Below are positions 42,486 through 51,262 of a stretch of 64,000 nucleotides of DNA, one piece after another (position 1 is the stretch's first letter; every line of letters begins with the position of its first letter). The stretch is from positions 1 through 64,000 of the forward strand of contig NZ_JAGGKI010000022.1 of assembly GCF_017873605.1 (NCBI RefSeq), given 5' to 3'. The notes below the pieces were generated by a model. It was given only the letters and a program-made list of their open reading frames with translations, was not told the origin of the DNA and searched no databases. This DNA comes from Paenibacillus lactis. GTDB lineage: Bacteria > Bacillota > Bacilli > Paenibacillales > Paenibacillaceae. The translations under genes were made by a program, and so were the position numbers.

Positions 42486-42690
42486 GGTTCAATCCGACAC
42501 GCAATGAGCAGATCGAGGAAACCCCGCCGGAGATCCGCATAGACTGCGGCAGTTCCAGGTTCATAAAATTGATCCGGCGAACAAATGAAGGAAGTACCGG
42601 AAAAAGAGGATTTGTTGATGCGCTGGAGGATCGGTTGGTTGGCGATTCTCCCCTTTCAAAACCGGTTGGCCGTGACCGTACATATGCAAT

Positions 42691-42795
42691 GAACCAGCAA
42701 GCCTCCTCCGCCAGCCGATAGGCTGAGATGGAGGAGGCTTGCTGGTTCAAAAAAACGCTGCCGTGTTGGAACACGGCAGCATTACGGGCACGGGC
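42691..42795. repeat. Dispersed repeat, copy A (truncated)
   Basis: Two hairpins: a long one (GAACCAGCAAGCCTCCTCC ... mirrored to 42748) and GCTGCCGTGTT / AACACGGCAGC (42757-42780), separated by CAAAAAAAC. On the minus strand hairpin two followed by GTTTTTTTG is an intrinsic terminator. Copies B and C continue for another 170 nt of G+C-rich sequence, which is missing here after ATTACGGGCACGGGC. It may block transcription entering the carbohydrate operon from the island. Confidence 0.85.
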
Positions 42796-42900
42796 GATCC
42801 TCTGACCTACTATTAATATGTGGTGATGTTATCTATCTGAGCCTAAATTTCGAAAGCAAACATTTGAACTGCTTGGCGAGCATCCAATCGTCTAGCTTGA

Positions 42901-43291
42901 TTCGACAAGGGTTTTGGTGGCGAAGACTTCTACAGCCTGCTCGAGAGCCGGAAGATCGGCTATGCCGGCAAAATGAAATGGACAAAGCGGCTGGAGCAGG
43001 AAGTTCAGAAATGTCGCTACTGGAAGCGCTACGATGATTGGATCATCGAAGGCATCACGCTGATCTACAAAGCAACGTCCTGGAAGAAAACGCGCCGGGT
43101 GGCAATCATCAGCAAGGTCCAAGTATTCGATGACGGGCAAAGCCGACTGGTCTTCGACAGCGACTGGCAATACGAAGCAATCGTCACGAATTCGGAATGG
43201 GAGCCGATTGATTTGTGACGCTTTTACAATCAGCGCTGCTACTTTGAAAACTACATCAAAGAAGCCAAGAACGGATTCTCGCCGAGTCGCT
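42901..43291 (+). pseudogene. IS1380-family transposase fragment
   Basis: The frame reads FDKGFGGEDFYSLLESRKIGY... and later WEPIDL-stop-RFYNQRCYFENYIKEAKNGF. Both ends match the second half of IS1380-type DDE transposases (RADSGF..., then LWRFYNQRGTAEN.IKEAKNGF). The TGA at 43216-43218 replaces the expected TGG Trp codon of that motif. The 5' half and the end of the gene are missing, as are terminal inverted repeats. It is a non-functional remnant. Confidence 0.75.
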
Positions 43292-43660
43292 CAGTTGAAA
43301 TGATCCTTTCACAATCTTACATGGAAATCGCAATGCCCCTTCATTGGGATGGGGAAGGGCTCCTTCATGATTGTAATCGTAACGATATCACTGGGGAATC
43401 TACTGTGATTTTACATTAAGAAGGCCCTTTGATTCCTACGCTAACCTTGCTGCTATGGGCTTTCGAAATTCAGGATGATATTTTTATTTTTCCAAAAATT
43501 TATTTTTTAGAAAAAATCCAAATATTAGGTAACTAGTGTACAAAAACTGGCGTTTATACATATAACACACCAAGATAACAATCAAAAGAGAATTATAGAA
43601 AGGGAGGGTAGGAAGGTATTTACGCTGTTTTATAATTAAAAGTAAAAGGAGAATTTCTGG
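43292..43660 (+). other. Gene-free A+T-rich stretch before the protease
   Basis: No gene is seen. A short stem GCCCCTTC / GAAGGGC occurs near 43336-43361. The ribosome site AAAGGAG (43648-43654) belongs to the protease gene. A -10-like TATAAT-type box (TTTATAATTA, 43629-43638) is close to it, but no confident -35 was identified. Confidence 0.4.
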
Positions 43661-44938
43661 ATGAAAAAAATATTCTTACCAATTATTCTAACTGTGGGTC
43701 TCATCTTCCAATCTGCTGTAGTATTTGCAGAGGGCGGGGAAACAGTGTCCTATGATGAATATCAAGCCGAAACAGTCTTACCATTGGATGCACAACAAGA
43801 ACTTCAACTTGAGTTTGAAAAGAAATATCTAGACTCCGTCTTTGACATCATTGCTAAACACTTTGGAGATCCCGAAAATTTTAATCCTTACGGAGAGATA
43901 TATATTGAAAATGATAAGTTCCCACATTTCGTTATTGCTGTTGCTAAGGATAGTGTAAAGGTTAGTAGTTTTATTGAAGAGATTAAAAAAATATTACCGG
44001 GTGATTTACTTGAAGTGCAACGTGTCAGTTATTCAAAGGAAGACCTCATAAATATACAAGGAGATATTTTACAGCGAGTTCAATCGGGCAGTATAGCAAT
44101 TCCTCGAGGAATATCAACCGATGTAAGTACAAAGAAACAGAAGGTCATTATCAGTGTCCCCGAGGGTGTGAATCTAGAAAAGAGTTATATGGTTAATCTG
44201 AATGAGGAGTATAACGGTCTTATTGAATTTGATGAAAGACCAGAAAACATACCTTATAAACTAAGAACTGATGCATTTACGGAAATGGGCGGGGGGATAT
44301 CAATTAAGGGTACTTGCAGCACTGCAGGAATAGCGACCAAAGATACGAGAGAGTTCATTGTCACGGCGGGACATTGCATAAGAGATATAGGTTCTACTGT
44401 GTATCAAGGCGGAACATCTATAGGAACTCAACACTTATCTGGTTATAAGGATAACGGTACAGATGTCGGTCTTGTGCTGCTTACAAATAAGAATAAAAAA
44501 TACGGAAATAAGTATTATTATAATCCCGTCGCGAATGCTGAATACGACAAAAGCTATACTCAAACAAGTACAGCGTTAGTCGGACAACTTATCTGTAAAT
44601 CAGGAATGTCTACAAATGTTACTTGTGCAAATGTACAATCTACAAGTGGAAGTGTGGATTACAAAGAAGGTACAACTTATTTTACATTTACCAATATGAT
44701 TACAATATATAAACAAGGTGGAGGGTACAGTAAGGGCGGTGATAGCGGAGCTATTGTTTTTAGCGCACAAAACAGCAATCATATTATAGGTGTTCATTCT
44801 GGAGGAAATATAGAAACCGATACAATGCCAAGCGGAACCTGGGGATATACATCCAAAATAATACCATCTCTGGTTAATGTCGGAGCGGTTACAATGTATA
44901 CTAGCAGTACAGTCAAAACGGTAGACCCCAATAATTAG
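43661..44938 (+). CDS. Secreted trypsin-like serine protease (S1)
   Basis: A 425-residue preproprotein. A signal peptide ends near residue 23 (VVFA|EGG), a propeptide of about 185 residues follows, and the chymotrypsin-fold domain starts near 205. The triad is H238 (TAGHC), D268 (TDVGLVLL) and S362 (GGDSGA). C219/C239 and C312/C322 probably form two disulphides. This layout resembles streptogrisin or alpha-lytic proteases. Codon use is A+T-rich, unlike nearby genes, pointing to transfer. AAAGGAG upstream of ATG. It lies alone in the island, so a role in nutrition or antagonism is open. Confidence 0.85.
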   Translation: MKKIFLPIILTVGLIFQSAVVFAEGGETVSYDEYQAETVLPLDAQQELQLEFEKKYLDSVFDIIAKHFGDPENFNPYGEIYIENDKFPHFVIAVAKDSVKVSSFIEEIKKILPGDLLEVQRVSYSKEDLINIQGDILQRVQSGSIAIPRGISTDVSTKKQKVIISVPEGVNLEKSYMVNLNEEYNGLIEFDERPENIPYKLRTDAFTEMGGGISIKGTCSTAGIATKDTREFIVTAGHCIRDIGSTVYQGGTSIGTQHLSGYKDNGTDVGLVLLTNKNKKYGNKYYYNPVANAEYDKSYTQTSTALVGQLICKSGMSTNVTCANVQSTSGSVDYKEGTTYFTFTNMITIYKQGGGYSKGGDSGAIVFSAQNSNHIIGVHSGGNIETDTMPSGTWGYTSKIIPSLVNVGAVTMYTSSTVKTVDPNN

Positions 44939-45010
44939 AAGATGTTAGTGATCTATCTTTAGACATAAAAAATCTGACGCCTGGATCGAGATGGTCATAC
45001 CCCTAAAAAA

Positions 45011-45358
45011 TTAAGTAGCCAGCGCGTGCCGAAACCCAAACAGCACGCGCTGTTTGAGTTTCGCCTGAAAACGAATACAGACGTTATCCATGCAGGTTGC
45101 TTTGCGAGAGTGGCTGCCTTTGACGCTGGCTTCTCATCGTGTGTTGTATGCCTGAGACGCGTATTGAAAGCCTTGGTTCGAATGGAGCACGGCCTCAAAC
45201 ACGTCTCTTTTTGGTGTCCATTGCTCACCCGTATACAGCACCAACTTTACATCATTGCGCTTGGACACTTGCCATACCACAATTCCGTTGTAAATAAGAT
45301 ACCGGATAAAGGACAAGTAGTAAACCGATAAATACGTAACTTCGGTCACAGGCTTCAT
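45011..45358 (-). pseudogene. IS3-family transposase fragment
   Basis: The minus-strand frame reads VTYLSVYYLSFIRYLIYNGIVVWQVS...LHSNQGFQYASQAYNTR, then a TGA, then EASVKGSHSRKATCMDNVCI. These correspond to the DDE region of IS3 OrfB (LHSDQGFQYTS...SRKGNCLDNACIESFF) with one in-frame stop and several substitutions. The catalytic-domain 5' part, orfA and terminal repeats are missing. Decayed remnant. Confidence 0.75.
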
Positions 45359-45388
45359 GCTGGGGGCTGTCGCATGAAACTGAAGATG

Positions 45389-45856
45389 TTATCTATTTGA
45401 GTATTCCTTTTCTAATCGATCTATCAACTGATTTAAAGTTTGTGTTTTAGTGGTGGGGTCGAGCATATAAGTATGCCGTGTTGTTGTATCTTTAAAATAG
45501 ATTCCATTTCCGCCAAATAACAATATCTGGGTATCTGTATTGTTCATATGAATAATTAATTTACGGTATAAGTCATCTGTAACGTTTCCAACATTAGTAG
45601 AACTATCATTTAAGATTTGGGTTAATTCTTTTATGTCATCCTTCTTTTGAAATTCACCCGACACATGGTTCCTCTCAAAATTAAAAATGCTAACACTTGA
45701 AATGTCCTCAGCATTCAATTGGAAAATTAACGGTTTAGTCGGTGTGTTATCAGGTAGTTCTTGTTCTGTTTTTTTTGAAGTGTTGCTATTACATGAAATA
45801 AGAAGAGATGCACTCAGCAGTAACAGAATAAGGAGTGCGTTTTTTTTGTTTTTCAT
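45389..45856 (-). CDS. Small lipoprotein of unknown function
   Basis: A 155-residue exported lipoprotein: lysine-rich n-region, hydrophobic core, lipobox LLIS|C (C22), then an Asn/Thr/Ser-rich stretch. No recognised domain; the mature part may be a small alpha/beta fold. Ribosome site AAAGGAG precedes the ATG. A+T-rich composition like the protease gene suggests common acquisition. It could be a partner of the protease, but nothing in the sequence shows this. Confidence 0.65.
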   Translation of the reverse strand: MKNKKNALLILLLLSASLLISCNSNTSKKTEQELPDNTPTKPLIFQLNAEDISSVSIFNFERNHVSGEFQKKDDIKELTQILNDSSTNVGNVTDDLYRKLIIHMNNTDTQILLFGGNGIYFKDTTTRHTYMLDPTTKTQTLNQLIDRLEKEYSNR

Positions 45857-46105
45857 AATTAACAGCTCCTTTTACAATAAAAAATTGCAATTATATATAA
45901 CAACGTTAATAATCCTTCAGAGTTGCATAATATTGAGAATTTTTTCCGTTCGAGTTTCTTACCCAAAATCTTCTCTGCTTTCTTCATGACAATCATAAAC
46001 CAATGCAGCAGGCAACCTAGAGCTGAAAGCCTGCTTGGAATATTTTGAATAAGTCTGTCCACTTCTTCATTAGGCTCAACGCTAGCATCGACAAGATCCT
46101 CTAAC

Positions 46106-46370
46106 GCAAGCAAGCCTCCTCCGCCAGCCAATCGGCTGAGATGGAGGGGGCTTGCTTGTTCAAAAAAACGCTGCCGCGTTGGAACACGGCAGCATTACGG
46201 GCACGGGCGGCACGCAGGCGCTGCCACGGACGCGTCCTGCCGGGCGGCCCGACGCGGAGCCCGGAACGCCTTCTAGGCCAGGCGCTCGAGGCGCTCCCGT
46301 CAGGGATGCTCCGAGAGTGGCGGGCCGCCTCTCCTAGCGTCCGACGCCGACAGCCGAAGGCTAAGGCTGC
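46106..46370. repeat. Dispersed repeat, copy B
   Basis: About 265 bp: an 18-20 bp long-stem hairpin, the GCTGCCG stem with A7 (terminator on the minus strand) and a 170-nt G+C-rich tail ending CGAAGGCTAAGGCTGC. Nearly identical to copy C (46479-46744) apart from scattered changes. Minus-strand translation gives a recurring peptide (FQRGSVFLNKQASSIS-like), which appears to be a by-product of the hairpins and not a gene. Confidence 0.9.
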
Positions 46371-46478
46371 GGAGGTCGCTTGGAGCCACTCCCGGCCGGG
46401 TTGCAAAGCCCCGGCAGCTCCTCGGCCCCCCGAGGCTACCCCGACAGGGGTGCTGACACGAGGGGGCCTCTCGCACGC

Positions 46479-46744
46479 GAACAAGCAAGCCTCCTCCGCC
46501 AGCCGACAGGCTGAGATGGAGGAGGCTTGCTTGTTCAAAAAAACGCTGCCGCGTTGGAACACGGCAGCATTACGGGCACGGGCGGCACACAGGCGCAGCC
46601 ACGGACGCGTCCTGCCGGGCGGCCGGACGCGGAGCCCGGAACGCCTTCCAGGCCAGGCGCTCGAGGCGCTCCCGTCTGGATGCTCCGAGAGCGGCGGGCC
46701 GCCTCTCCTAGCGTCCGACGCCGACAGCCGAAGGCTAAGGCTGC
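46479..46744. repeat. Dispersed repeat, copy C
   Basis: Second full-length copy, same orientation as B, 108 bp beyond its end. The long hairpin runs 46479-46536. The stretch 46371-46478 between the two copies is unrelated G+C-rich sequence, and 46745-46899 after copy C is also G+C-rich with no recognisable gene. Confidence 0.9.
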
Positions 46745-46899
46745 CCAGGCAGCCTCACAACCATCCAGAAGGCCCTGAGGGCGGTCCGCAAGGGAGCCCG
46801 AGAAGGGCCGTGCACACGCACCAGCCCCGCTCCAATCCTGCACCCTACCTAACTCGGCGCCAACAAGTTTCGGGTGTCCAGAGGGCAGCGCCCTCGGGG

Positions 46900-46918
46900 C
46901 CCTCCCTAGTAGGGAGGG
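46900..46918 (-). terminator. Hairpin after speB
   Basis: Stem CCCTCCCT / AGGGAGGG with a three-base loop, 10 nt downstream of the speB stop. There is no T tract, so it may be a weak terminator. Confidence 0.4.
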
Positions 46919-46928
46919 TTTGGGAGGG

Positions 46929-47795
46929 TCAAACGAACCCTAGCAGCATTTCGCGAATCAGCTTCGCCGCCACGATCTGCGTCTGTTCCGTCGGATCATA
47001 AATCGGCGCCACTTCCACCAGATCGCAGCCGACGACGTTGACGTCGGATCTAGCGATCAGGTGCACGGCTTCCAGCAGCTCCTTCGAGGTAATGCCGCCG
47101 GCTTCCGCGGTACCGGTGCCCGGTGCGGCCGAAGGGTCAAGCACGTCGATGTCGATCGTCACGTATACCGGACGGTTACCCATAGACGGCAGGGCTTCCT
47201 TCAATGGAGCCGCCACGTCAAACGGATAGAAATTAATGTTCTCGCGTCCGTATTGGAATTCCTCGCGAGAGCCGGAACGAATCCCGAACTGGTAAATGTT
47301 GCTGCCGCCCATCAGCTCGGCCGCTTTGCGGACCGGCGTCGAGTGGGATAACGGCTCGCCTTCGTACTGCTCGCGCAGGTCGGCATGCGCATCGATATGA
47401 ATCAGAATCAGATCCGGATACTTCGCGTAAACCTTCTGAATGATCGGCCAGGACACAAGATGCTCTCCGCCAAGACCGATCGGGAATTTCCCATCATCCA
47501 GCAGCTTGCCGACATAGTCGCCGATCACGTCAAGGCTGCGGGCGGCATTGCCGAACGGCAGCATCAGGTCGCCGGCATCGAAATAGGTCATGTCCTCAAT
47601 GCTTTTATCCAAATACGGGCTGTACTCCTCCAGGCCGACCGAGGCCTGACGGATACGGGCCGGGCCGAAGCGGGAACCGGGACGGTAGCTGACCGTAAAA
47701 TCCATCGGCATGCCGTAAATGACCGCCTTGGATCCGGCGTAATCCTCGGAGCTCAAAATAAACACGTTGCCGGAGTAACCTTGATCAAGTTTCAT
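46929..47795 (-). CDS. speB: Agmatinase
   Basis: A 288-residue ureohydrolase with the binuclear manganese motifs GGEH, HIDAHADLR and DIDVLDPSAAPGTGT. It hydrolyses agmatine to putrescine and urea. The active-site loop and length match agmatinases, and the gene lies 17 nt downstream of speE, the same pair as B. subtilis speE-speB. ATG with AAGGAGG, spacing longer than usual (about 12 nt). Confidence 0.93.
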   Translation of the reverse strand: MKLDQGYSGNVFILSSEDYAGSKAVIYGMPMDFTVSYRPGSRFGPARIRQASVGLEEYSPYLDKSIEDMTYFDAGDLMLPFGNAARSLDVIGDYVGKLLDDGKFPIGLGGEHLVSWPIIQKVYAKYPDLILIHIDAHADLREQYEGEPLSHSTPVRKAAELMGGSNIYQFGIRSGSREEFQYGRENINFYPFDVAAPLKEALPSMGNRPVYVTIDIDVLDPSAAPGTGTAEAGGITSKELLEAVHLIARSDVNVVGCDLVEVAPIYDPTEQTQIVAAKLIREMLLGFV

Positions 47796-47812
47796 CAGTT
47801 GCCGCGGCCTCC

Positions 47813-48640
47813 TTATTTCACCAGATCTTCGACGAACTTAGGCAGCACGAACGCTGCCTTGTGAAGGCGTGGCGAATAGTATTTCGTATCCATCTCCGCG
47901 ATTTGGGACTCGTCCACTTCAAGCGGATCATACGTCTTGCTGCCCATCGTGAAGGTCCATAAGCCGCTTGGATACGTAGGAATGTTCGCGCCGTAGACAC
48001 GGACAATCGGGAAGATTTCTTTTACGTCCTTGCTGACCTTTTGGATCAGATCGGCTTTAAACCAAGGGTTGTCCGTCTGTGCCACAAAAATGCCGTCATC
48101 CTTGAGCGCCTCATAGATGCCTTGGTAGAAGCCGCGCTCAAACAATGGAGCAGCCGGGCCTACAGGCTCGGTGGAGTCCACCATAATAACGTCGTATTCG
48201 TTCTTGTGCTCCAAAATATGCATATATCCATCATTCACCAGCACTTCTACCTTCGGATCGTCGAGCTTGCCGGCAATCTCAGGCAGGTACTGCTTCGAAT
48301 ATTCGATAACTTTGCCGTCGATTTCAACCAGAACGGCCTTCTCAACGCCAGGGTGCTTGATCACTTCGCGAATGACACCGCCGTCTCCGCCGCCGACGAC
48401 CAGAACCTTCTTCGGATTTGGGTGGGTGTTTAGCGCAGGGTGAGCGACCATCTCATGATAGACGAATTCGTCCTTAATCGTAGTCATGACCATGCCGTCC
48501 AGGACGAGCATACGTCCAAATTCCTCGGTATCGATCATATCCAGCTGTTGAAACTCCGTCTTCTCATGCACAAACGTTTCCCGGATTTTCGCCGTGATGC
48601 CGAAAGTCGGGGTTTGCTTCTCCGTAAACCATAATTCCAT
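47813..48640 (-). CDS. speE: Spermidine synthase
   Basis: A 275-residue aminopropyltransferase: an N-terminal beta domain followed by the Rossmann-like domain with VLVVGGGDGGVIRE, EIDGKVIEYS and MVDSTEP (catalytic Asp). It makes spermidine from putrescine and decarboxylated AdoMet. With speB it forms a polyamine operon whose promoter precedes speE; the neighbouring divergent gene encodes a penicillin-binding protein as in B. subtilis. Confidence 0.95.
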   Translation of the reverse strand: MELWFTEKQTPTFGITAKIRETFVHEKTEFQQLDMIDTEEFGRMLVLDGMVMTTIKDEFVYHEMVAHPALNTHPNPKKVLVVGGGDGGVIREVIKHPGVEKAVLVEIDGKVIEYSKQYLPEIAGKLDDPKVEVLVNDGYMHILEHKNEYDVIMVDSTEPVGPAAPLFERGFYQGIYEALKDDGIFVAQTDNPWFKADLIQKVSKDVKEIFPIVRVYGANIPTYPSGLWTFTMGSKTYDPLEVDESQIAEMDTKYYSPRLHKAAFVLPKFVEDLVK

Positions 48641-48764
48641 CGTCTCTACCTTCTTTCCGCTAGAATAATGTTCAGCCGTCCAGATCCAAGCCGTAAAACT
48701 TTATTCGGGGCAGATGCCTTGAGCTTACAGTTTCACACTTTTTCTATTGTACCAAACAAATTGT

Positions 48765-48792
48765 ATTATATTAAATCAAGCCCAAAATGCAA
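48765..48792 (-). promoter_or_regulatory. speE-speB promoter
   Basis: Minus strand TTGCAT (48792-48787), 16 bp, perfect TATAAT (48770-48765), in the divergent region shared with the PBP gene. No other feature was recognised in 48641-48968. Confidence 0.65.
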
Positions 48793-48968
48793 CCAAAACT
48801 TAGGACGCGGTAAGCACAAGGAAGGTTCTGCCGCCCCGTCCATGAATATCCTGCCCTTCCCCGCCCCATACTGTATAGAAAAGGTAATCATCAAGCGGCT
48901 TTTGTCCGGCAGGTCCGCCCTTGATGGAGAACACCGACTTACACCTGGAGAAGGAAGGAGCTTCACGC

Positions 48969-51035
48969 ATGCCGGGATCCAAAAAACAACCGCAAAAGCG
49001 CAAACGTCGTTTCGTCCGGCTATCTGCATTTCTCTTCGCACTCCTTGGCTTATCGGTCATCGCCGGCGGCATTCTGCTCGCCTATCTATTTATAACGCCG
49101 CTGCCCATAGCGGAAACGGACAGGTACTCAAGGCTGCTCGACAGTCAAGGCGAGCTGCTCGCCACATTTTCGACAACGGGGCATACCTCGGAGCAGGTGG
49201 CCTTAAGCGAAATCTCTCCTCTTCTGATCCAGGCTACCATGGCGGTGGAGGACCGGAAATTCTATGATCACCTCGGCTTTGACGTGAAGGGCATGGCACG
49301 GGCGCTTCTCGTCAACCTGCGTCACATGGACCGCAAGCAGGGAGCCAGCACGCTTACCCAGCAGCTTGCGCGGAACCTGTACCTGTCCCATGAGAAGACG
49401 TGGACCCGCAAGCTCAAGGAGGCCAAGTTTACGGCCCAGCTTGAGATGAAATATACGAAAGACCAAATTCTTGAAATGTATTTAAATGAAATTTATTACG
49501 GTCACGGTGCTTACGGCATCGAATCGGCATCGCTGCTGTATTTCGGGAAATCCGCCAAAGACCTGAGCTTGGCCGAAAGCGCCATGCTGGCCGGCATTCC
49601 GAAAGGGCCGACCTATTATTCGCCCTATAACCATATGGAAAATGCCCTCAAAAGACAGCGGATCGTCCTGAACGCTATGGCGGAGACCGGCTTCATCACT
49701 CAGACTGAAGCAGACCGGGCCGCCTCGTCCAAGCTGGCTATACTGCCCCAAGACCGCCAAGAGAACAAGGTGATCGCCTCGTACTTCCGGGATTATGTGC
49801 GAAGCCTGGTCACCTCGCAGCTTAACATAACGGAGGAACAGCTGGAGCAGGGCGGTCTGAACATCTACACAACGCTTGATCCAAGAGTCCAGCAGGCAGC
49901 CGAAGAGGCGGTTGCCAGCGGCATGGACAGCAAAAGCGAGCTGGAGACCGCATTGGTGTCCATCGACCCCCGAAACGGGCATATCAAAGCGATGGTCGGC
50001 GGCAAAAATTACCGTGAAAACCAATACAATCACGCCTTGGCCAAGACGAGACAGCCCGGCTCGTCCTTCAAGCCGATCATGTACTTAACGGCAATCAACT
50101 CCAAAGAAATGACGAGCACAACGGTATTCAACAGCCAGCCGACCCTGTTTCATTACGATAACAACCGCAAGACCTACCAGCCCAGCAATTTCGGGGGCAA
50201 ATATTTGGGCGAAATTCCGATGCGCGAGGCCATCGCGGCGTCGGACAATATTTATGCCGTCAATACCATCATGCAGCTCGGTCCGGACAAGGTCGTCGAC
50301 ATGGCCAAAAAAATGGGCATCACGAGCCCGCTCGAGCCCGTTCCTTCGCTCGCGCTCGGGACCTCCCCCGTCAGCCCGCTGGAAATGGCATCCGCTTATG
50401 CCGTTATGGCCAACAACGGCAAGCGAGTCGCTCCGGTGGCGGTGCTGCGCATTACAGATGCTGCCGGCCGGAGCATTTACGAAGCTCCGGAGGATCCGGG
50501 CGAACAGGTCGTGGAGCCGGCAGCCGCGTATGTAATGACCCGAATGATGGAAGGTGTGTTCGAGAACGGCGGAACCGGCAACCGCGTGTCCTCCATGATG
50601 AAGCGTCCGGTTGCCGGCAAAACCGGGACGACCGATACCGATGCTTGGCTCGTCGGATACACCCCGGAGCTGGCCACCGCCGTGTGGGTCGGCTATGATA
50701 AGGGCCGGGAGATCAGCAAGGTGGACGGACACCGGGCAGCACCCATCTTTGCCAATTTTACGGAGAAGGCGCTCGAGAACGTGCCGCCGAAAATTTTCCC
50801 CATTCCGGATCAGGTGGTCAGCGCCTACGTCGATCCGAAAAACGGCATGCTGGCCGGCCCCGATTGCCCGGATAAGGTATTGGAAGTATTCGTGAAGGGA
50901 ACGGAGCCGAAGGAATACTGTGCCGAGCACGGCGACGGCGAGAAGCAGCCAAAAGGAGCGGATCAGACCAAAGCGGCCAAAAAGCAAGAGGAGCGCTCCT
51001 GGTGGAAGGACTTCAAGCGCTGGTGGGTGGAGTAA
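48969..51035 (+). CDS. Class A penicillin-binding protein
   Basis: A 688-residue bifunctional cell-wall synthase. A basic N-terminus and one transmembrane anchor (about residues 19-43) precede a GT51 glycosyltransferase (EDRKFYDHLGFD, QGASTLTQQLARNLYLS, LEMYLNEIYYG) and a transpeptidase with SSFK (PGSSFKP), SDN and KTGTT. C-terminal tail is Lys/Glu-rich. Equivalent to B. subtilis PbpG by position next to speE. Start ATG 48969 has AAGGAAGGAG 8 nt upstream; an earlier in-frame ATG lacks it. Confidence 0.93.
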   Translation: MPGSKKQPQKRKRRFVRLSAFLFALLGLSVIAGGILLAYLFITPLPIAETDRYSRLLDSQGELLATFSTTGHTSEQVALSEISPLLIQATMAVEDRKFYDHLGFDVKGMARALLVNLRHMDRKQGASTLTQQLARNLYLSHEKTWTRKLKEAKFTAQLEMKYTKDQILEMYLNEIYYGHGAYGIESASLLYFGKSAKDLSLAESAMLAGIPKGPTYYSPYNHMENALKRQRIVLNAMAETGFITQTEADRAASSKLAILPQDRQENKVIASYFRDYVRSLVTSQLNITEEQLEQGGLNIYTTLDPRVQQAAEEAVASGMDSKSELETALVSIDPRNGHIKAMVGGKNYRENQYNHALAKTRQPGSSFKPIMYLTAINSKEMTSTTVFNSQPTLFHYDNNRKTYQPSNFGGKYLGEIPMREAIAASDNIYAVNTIMQLGPDKVVDMAKKMGITSPLEPVPSLALGTSPVSPLEMASAYAVMANNGKRVAPVAVLRITDAAGRSIYEAPEDPGEQVVEPAAAYVMTRMMEGVFENGGTGNRVSSMMKRPVAGKTGTTDTDAWLVGYTPELATAVWVGYDKGREISKVDGHRAAPIFANFTEKALENVPPKIFPIPDQVVSAYVDPKNGMLAGPDCPDKVLEVFVKGTEPKEYCAEHGDGEKQPKGADQTKAAKKQEERSWWKDFKRWWVE

Positions 51036-51190
51036 AACGAACAACATGTCGAGCGGGCGGATACCTTGATGTGGCTCCAAGCAACGTACGCCAGGAACCC
51101 TGCAGAGTGCCCCATTTTAGAAAACTTTCAAGCCTTCCGTAGCTCCGTGTGCTCTAGCAGCATCCATCACAATCAGACACATCGATATAT

Positions 51191-51226
51191 AAGAAAAGCA
51201 GCAGGCATCCCTGCTGCTTTTCTTGT
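51191..51226. terminator. Terminator after the PBP gene
   Basis: Stem AAAAGCAGCAGG / CCTGCTGCTTTT, flanked by A and T tracts, so it can act for the convergent genes on both strands. Confidence 0.85.
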
Positions 51227-51262
51227 GCTCTTATGTAATGGATGTAGATCCCTTCATACCTT

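Larger units (their letters stand above)
42796..46105. mobile_element. A+T-rich accessory island
   Basis: The segment between repeat copies A and B is visibly richer in A+T than its surroundings. It holds two decayed transposase fragments of different IS families, a secreted protease and a small lipoprotein. Its edges carry GATCCTCTGAC (42796-42806) and GATCCTCTAAC (46095-46105), an 11-bp direct repeat with one mismatch. A second near-identical pair, GATGTTATCTATCTGAG (42825-42841) and GATGTTATCTATTTGAG (45385-45401), lies inside. This suggests insertion or repeat-mediated capture; no intact mobility gene remains. Confidence 0.55.

Noticed and set aside
45859..46131. 90-codon minus-strand ORF beside the lipoprotein gene
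   Set aside because: It spans the island border and repeat copy B and has no ribosome site. Its middle part could be an unrecognised remnant, but I cannot support a gene.
46101..46562. Minus-strand ORFs with a recurring FQRGSVFLNKQASSIS-type peptide in the repeats (also 42415-42774)
   Set aside because: They consist of translated hairpin repeats, have stems in the place of ribosome sites, and appear wherever the repeat does; the DNA structure is the better explanation.
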